Shown here piece by piece: positions 60,533-64,000 of a stretch of 64,000 nucleotides of DNA. Position 1 is the stretch's first letter. The number at the start of each line of letters is the position of its first letter. Below the pieces are notes generated by a model that did no database searches, was not told the origin of the DNA, and saw only the letters and a list, made by a program, of their open reading frames with translations. The stretch is from Streptomyces aureus (GTDB lineage Bacteria > Actinomycetota > Actinomycetes > Streptomycetales > Streptomycetaceae), in assembly GCF_000725495.1 (NCBI RefSeq), contig NZ_JNZD01000027.1:139582-203581 (forward strand), read 5' to 3'. The position numbers were made by a program, and so were the translations under genes.

Positions 60533-60814
60533 TCAGGAGTCCAGACCGATGGCGAACGCCGCCTCCAGGTCGTGCTGGGAGTACGTACGGAACGCCACGT
60601 GCGTGTCCGTGGCCTCGACCCCCGGGATCTTGCTGATCTTGCCGGGGATGACGTCCGCGAGGTCGTCGTGGGCCTGGACCCGCACCATCGCGATGAGGTC
60701 GTAGGTGCCGGTCACGGAGAAGACCTCGCTGACGCTCTCCAGCGACGCGATCGACTCGGCGATCTCGGGGATGCGGTCCACGCTGGTCTTGATGAGGACG
60801 ATCGCGGTGATCAC
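60533..60814 (-). CDS. Stand-alone Lrp/AsnC ligand-binding (RAM) domain protein
   Basis: The 93-residue protein (MITAIVLIKTSVDRIPEIAESIASLESVSEVFSVTGTYDLIAMVRV...) is only the C-terminal RAM domain of Lrp/AsnC regulators, with the VTGTYDLIAMV ligand-pocket strand, and has no helix-turn-helix. Such stand-alone RAM proteins form dimers or octamers, bind amino acids and may modulate an Lrp regulator. GTG 60814 follows GGGAGAGAA. It converges on the SAM-IV-regulated gene, with 39 bp between stops. Confidence 0.9.
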   Translation of the reverse strand: MITAIVLIKTSVDRIPEIAESIASLESVSEVFSVTGTYDLIAMVRVQAHDDLADVIPGKISKIPGVEATDTHVAFRTYSQHDLEAAFAIGLDS

Positions 60815-60856
60815 GGCTGGTTCTCTCCCTAGGGGGCCGCTGCTGGGGATCTCACC

Positions 60857-61624
60857 CTACTCGCGGTCCACCCGGCCCGGCCGCTCCACCGGGGGCCCCG
60901 GCAGCACCCCCACGGCGGGCCGGAGCGCCGGGCGGCGGCGGAAGCGCGCCCACGCGTAGACGAACCCCAGGGAGAAGCCCACCAGGTGGGCCAGATAGGC
61001 GACCCCGGGACCCGAGGTGCTGCGGCCGGCCGCCAGCCACTGCAGGCTGAACCAGAAGGGCAGCACCACCCAGGCCGGGAACCGCAGCGGCAGGAAGAAC
61101 AGGAACGGGAAGAGACTGGTCACCCGGGCTCTGGGGAACAGGTACAGGAATGCGCCGAGCACCGCGGAGATCGCCCCGGAGGCCCCGACCAGGGACTGCT
61201 GCGAGGTCGCGTTCGCGGCGGCGTAACCGAGCAGGGCCAGATACCCGCAGCCCAGGTAGAAGAGGGCGAACTCCAGACGGCCCATGCGCTCCTCGGTCAT
61301 CAGCCCGAAGACATAGAAGAAGAGCATGTTGCCCAGGAGATGGAGCCAGCTGCCGTGGATGAACAGGGCGGTCGCCGGGGTGAGCGCCTCGCCCGGGGCC
61401 CCGTCGAACAGCCCGGCCGGCACCACGCCCCAGCGGCGGAAGTACGCCCGCTGGGCGACCAGCAGCTCGTCCCCGGTGCCGTACGCGGGGTCCAGGCCCG
61501 AGGCGGGACCGATCACGAAGATCAGACAGCACAGGACGATCAGTCCGTACGTCACCGGCGCGGGCCGGCCCCTGAGCGCCCTGCCGACCGTCGCACTCCA
61601 ATTGCCGATCATGGTGCAGAGCAT
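60857..61624 (-). CDS. Rhomboid-family intramembrane serine protease
   Basis: The 255-residue protein has six to seven helices, the rhomboid HGSWLHLLGNMLFFYVFG motif (loop and helix 2), catalytic Ser in GASGAISAVLGAFLYLFP and catalytic His in YLAHLVGFSLGFVYAW. The Ser/His dyad is intact, so it should cleave transmembrane segments. ATG 61624 or 61612 may be the start. It sits 42 bp upstream of the RAM-domain gene on the same strand, probably cotranscribed. Confidence 0.92.
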   Translation of the reverse strand: MLCTMIGNWSATVGRALRGRPAPVTYGLIVLCCLIFVIGPASGLDPAYGTGDELLVAQRAYFRRWGVVPAGLFDGAPGEALTPATALFIHGSWLHLLGNMLFFYVFGLMTEERMGRLEFALFYLGCGYLALLGYAAANATSQQSLVGASGAISAVLGAFLYLFPRARVTSLFPFLFFLPLRFPAWVVLPFWFSLQWLAAGRSTSGPGVAYLAHLVGFSLGFVYAWARFRRRPALRPAVGVLPGPPVERPGRVDRE

Positions 61625-61765
61625 GACGTAACCGCACCAATGGGTACGGGCCGCCTCGCCGCCGTGGACACCCGAGCGTCGGGTACCCGCCAGGCCGTAG
61701 GGTTACGGCCAGACGCGCCGGGAGACCGGTGTCGGACGGACACTAGTAAGGAAAGCGGCTGCCCT

Positions 61766-62005
61766 ATGACAGTTCCCCTGCCCGACGCCAAGACCCGCTG
61801 GCGCTGCACCCTGTGCGGCAACCTCACGCGGTTCGATGTGACCCGTTCGTCGAAGGTCGTCGAATATGTTCACCTCGACCTGGCCGGTGAGCCGAAGGTC
61901 GAGGAGCGCGAGGTGGTCAGTGAGACCATCGAGTCGGTGCGGTGCCGTTGGTGCAACGCGGTGGATCAGGTCGAGCTCGTGGACAGGCCGGGCGCCGGCT
62001 CCTGA
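61766..62005 (+). CDS. Small zinc-ribbon protein
   Basis: The 79-residue protein has paired Cys motifs RCTLCGN and RCRWCNA with about 43 residues between, consistent with a zinc ribbon, separated by an acidic linker (HLDLAGEPKVEEREVVSE). Such proteins in actinobacteria are uncharacterised. ATG 61766 follows AAGGAAAG. It precedes the NYN-domain gene by 35 bp on the same strand, suggesting an operon. Confidence 0.83.
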   Translation: MTVPLPDAKTRWRCTLCGNLTRFDVTRSSKVVEYVHLDLAGEPKVEEREVVSETIESVRCRWCNAVDQVELVDRPGAGS

Positions 62006-62040
62006 CGGAGCGGGCCCCGCACGGATATTGGGGTGAACGG

Positions 62041-63390
62041 ATGGTGGAGACCACAGGCGGGGAGCCGGACGACGGCACCGCCGAGGTGCTCGACCGTCCG
62101 CTGCCCGACGGCGTGCGCCGACGCGTCGTGCAGATCGTCTCGGACGGCTTCGGCGGGCTGACGGTGACCGAACTGCCCGCACAATTGCGGCAGTACGCCC
62201 GATTCGCTCCGAATCGTCGCGCCAAGTTCGCCGGCAACGCGATGGCGGCGGCGCTGGAGACGGATCCGCTGTTCAGACAGCGGATCGCCGAGAAGCTCAG
62301 AGAGGCCCAGCCGGAGATCGTCGGCGCTCTCGACTCGGGCGCGCCGCCCCCGGCCGCGGATCCGCTGGACGTGGCGGCCGCGGCCTATGTCGTGCGTCCG
62401 GCCGGCTGGGTGAAGCTGGTGACCGCGGCCGGCGAGGAGGCCGTGCGGGCGGACGCCGAGCGTGCCGACGAGGAGAACCGCGCCGAGCTGGACCGGCTGC
62501 GCGCGGAGCTCGTGGAGGCTCGCGGGCAGACCCGCGCCGAGACCGAACGGCTGCGCGCGGAGCTGGAGTCGGCCCGCAAGGAAGCGGAATCGCTTCACCG
62601 CAAGCTGCGCGGGGCCCTCAGCGACGTCAAGCGCGGCGAGGCGGCCCTGCGCAAGCTGCAGGCCGAGACGGACGGGGCGAAGGCGGAGAGCCAGGCGCAG
62701 GTGTCCGCGGCCGAGAGCGAGACGCGACGGCTCAAGACGCGGCTGACGGAGGCCGAGGCCGCGCTGGAGGCCACCCGCAAGGCGGCCCGCGAGGGGCGCA
62801 GCGTCGAGGACATGCGGGTGCGGCTGCTGCTGGACACCGTGCTGGACGCGGCCCAGGGGCTGCGCCGGGAACTGGCGCTGCCCCCCGTCTCCGTGCGGCC
62901 GGCGGAGACGGTCGAGGCGGTCGAGCCGGGCCGGATGACCCCGAAGGACATCGCGACGCGCGCGCTGTCCGAGAACGACCCCGCGATCCTCGACCAGTTG
63001 CTCGCGCTGCCGCAGGCGCATCTGGTCGTCGACGGCTACAACGTCACCAAGACCGGCTATCCCCAGATGCCGCTGGAGAAGCAGCGGCTGCGGCTGCTCG
63101 GACAGCTCTCGCAGCTCGCCGCGCAGACCGGCGCCGAGGTCACCTGTGTCTTCGACGGGGCCGAACTGGCGGCGCCGGTCCTGCTGGCGCCCCCGCGCGG
63201 GGTGCGGGTGCTGTTCTCCAAGCCGGGGGTCACGGCCGACGAGCTGATCCGTCAGCTGGTGCGGGCCGAGCCGCCGGGCCGCCCGGTCATCGTCGTCTCG
63301 ACCGACCGCGAGGTGGCCGACGGGATCGCCAAGGCCGGCGCCCGGCCGGTGGCGTCCGCCGTGCTCCTCAAGCGCTTCTCGCGTGGCTGA
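62041..63390 (+). CDS. NYN-domain (PIN-like) RNA-binding/nuclease protein
   Basis: The 449-residue protein has an N-terminal region of about 140 residues, a long coiled coil (residues ~145-260, Glu/Arg/Ala heptads) and a C-terminal NYN domain with LVVDGYNVTKTGYPQMPLEKQR, VTCVFDGAELA and VIVVSTDREVADGIAKAGARPVAS, which hold the conserved acidic residues (Asp in VVDGYN, Asp in VFDG, Asp in STDRE) of YacP/Rae1-type RNases. It may act in RNA turnover. ATG 62041 is chosen because the frame upstream overlaps the zinc-ribbon gene. Confidence 0.88.
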   Translation: MVETTGGEPDDGTAEVLDRPLPDGVRRRVVQIVSDGFGGLTVTELPAQLRQYARFAPNRRAKFAGNAMAAALETDPLFRQRIAEKLREAQPEIVGALDSGAPPPAADPLDVAAAAYVVRPAGWVKLVTAAGEEAVRADAERADEENRAELDRLRAELVEARGQTRAETERLRAELESARKEAESLHRKLRGALSDVKRGEAALRKLQAETDGAKAESQAQVSAAESETRRLKTRLTEAEAALEATRKAAREGRSVEDMRVRLLLDTVLDAAQGLRRELALPPVSVRPAETVEAVEPGRMTPKDIATRALSENDPAILDQLLALPQAHLVVDGYNVTKTGYPQMPLEKQRLRLLGQLSQLAAQTGAEVTCVFDGAELAAPVLLAPPRGVRVLFSKPGVTADELIRQLVRAEPPGRPVIVVSTDREVADGIAKAGARPVASAVLLKRFSRG

Positions 63391-63777
63391 ACGCCCCTTT
63401 TGACACCTTTTCGGATAGGGGTGGGTTTTCGGCTCGGGCTCTCGCCCGCACCCGGAACCGATGCCTCCGTCGATCCGGGCCCTAAGTCGCAAGGGCCCCG
63501 TACGCACCATGCGTGACCTCTGCGTTTCGATGCCCGAATTGATCGGATCTTCACGCGACGTAGCGTCAAGCGGACATCACTGCAGGTGAGTTGATGGCAA
63601 AGAATGCGCTCGGTGACAAAGAATTTTCAGGTTTGGATTTGAACTGATCACAAGTAGGTCACTAGGGTCGTGGCTCGAACCTCTAACTCGGGTGATCACT
63701 CATGGGGAGTGACGGTGGAGGGGCACCGCCCGTCGGCGTTTTCGGCAGGCGGCTGGAGGAAGAAGGAGCTCGCCTTC
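63391..63777. promoter_or_regulatory. AT-richer control region before a secreted protein
   Basis: The 387-bp gap has no gene. Bases 63590-63665 are much less GC-rich than surroundings and contain two CAAAGAAT copies (63598-63605, 63617-63624), 19 bp apart, and TGATCAC copies near 63647 and 63693. These are possible regulator sites for the downstream gene. No riboswitch consensus (for example c-di-AMP ydaO) was recognised. Confidence 0.4.
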
Positions 63778-64000
63778 GTGGCGTCCCACCGTCGACCCAA
63801 GCAGCCGAGCCGCGCCCGTGTGACCGTGCTCACCACCGCCGCCGCAGCAGCCGTTGTGCTGAGCGCCAACGCCGCCAACGCGGCCCCGTCCGAGAAGCCC
63901 AACAAGGACGAGGTCAAGACCAAGGTCGACAAGCTCTACGAAGAGGCCGAGCAGGCGACCGAGAAGCTCGACGGCGCCAAGGAGAAGCAGCAGAAGCTGC
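63778..64000 (+). CDS. Secreted coiled-coil protein, 5' part; probable NlpC/P60 endopeptidase
   Basis: The frame starts at GTG 63778 after AAGGAG and runs off the right edge after 74 codons. It has an Arg-rich start, a hydrophobic core (VTVLTTAAAAAVVLSANAANA) with cleavage near residue 36, then a charged coiled-coil beginning (KLYEEAEQATEKLDGAKEKQQKL). This layout is that of Streptomyces NlpC/P60 cell-wall endopeptidases, whose catalytic domain would lie outside the window. The catalytic part is not seen, so the family call is inference. Confidence 0.7.
   Translation, partial: MASHRRPKQPSRARVTVLTTAAAAAVVLSANAANAAPSEKPNKDEVKTKVDKLYEEAEQATEKLDGAKEKQQKL

Noticed and set aside
63391..63777. A ydaO-type c-di-AMP riboswitch before the secreted cell-wall protein
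   Set aside because: Streptomyces cell-wall hydrolase genes often have one, but I could not find its conserved core in this region, which is AT-richer and lacks the expected GC-rich helices.

Overview
This window is high-GC actinobacterial DNA and almost certainly Streptomyces chromosome. Supporting signs are the very G+C-rich third codon positions, many GTG starts, translationally coupled genes overlapping as ATGA/GTGA, the actinobacterial qcrCAB and ctaC/D/E/F respiratory genes, a homodimeric AceE with a nearby multi-lipoyl E2 and Lpd, MarP, PspA/PspAA, and a SAM-IV riboswitch. Gene order looks like conserved core chromosome, and no insertion sequence, prophage, tRNA, rRNA or CRISPR array was seen.

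Layout. 0.1-8.2 kb: an amine-oxidase-type flavoprotein, a TIGR01777 epimerase-like protein, a GNAT acetyltransferase, a MarP-type membrane serine protease, a PGRP/amidase-2 protein, a DUF4240 protein, a WYL regulator and a roughly 500-bp tract of degenerate 19-bp tandem repeats. 8.2-17.1 kb: central carbon metabolism, with aceE, its GntR/FCD regulator, the lipoyl E2 gene, lpdA and the leucyl aminopeptidase pepA. The E2 gene is interrupted by an exact Nextera sequencing-adapter sequence with an i5 index, so this is an assembly defect and not biology. 17.5-23.4 kb: a four-gene cluster (secreted Agd3/CE18-like deacetylase, PelF-like glycosyltransferase, multi-spanning membrane protein, Spherulin-4/GH135-like protein) that resembles a bacterial counterpart of the fungal galactosaminogalactan and bacterial Pel pathways. 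It is the best candidate here for an undescribed system. 23.5-31.6 kb: late cobalamin genes (cobS, cobT, and cobU fused to a metallo-beta-lactamase-like domain) interspersed with membrane proteins, a lysyl-phosphatidylglycerol-synthase-like protein and a methyltransferase.

31.7-42.4 kb: small proteins, a methyltransferase/DUF3043 pair, the PspA-PspAA envelope-stress pair, a histidine kinase/LuxR response regulator pair followed by an RND exporter, then nadA and erpA, which are divergent. 42.6-47.8 kb: a large single-pass membrane protein with an acidic low-complexity N-terminus, a small protein, a PfkB-family kinase and a cysteine desulfurase fused to a TusA-like domain. 48.1-57.5 kb: aerobic respiration, with ctaC-ctaD-ctaF, an L,D-transpeptidase lipoprotein and a receiver-like protein, then ctaE-qcrC-qcrA-qcrB, which together would encode the bc1-aa3 supercomplex. 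57.7-64 kb: trpD, a SAM-IV riboswitch controlling a class-V aminotransferase-fold gene, a stand-alone RAM-domain protein, a rhomboid protease, a zinc-ribbon protein, an NYN-domain protein and the start of a secreted coiled-coil, probably NlpC/P60, protein that runs off the right edge.

Functions rest on motifs and family resemblance read by eye; no database search was run. Start codons were chosen from ribosome-binding sites, overlaps and, in a few cases, apparent leaderless promoters.
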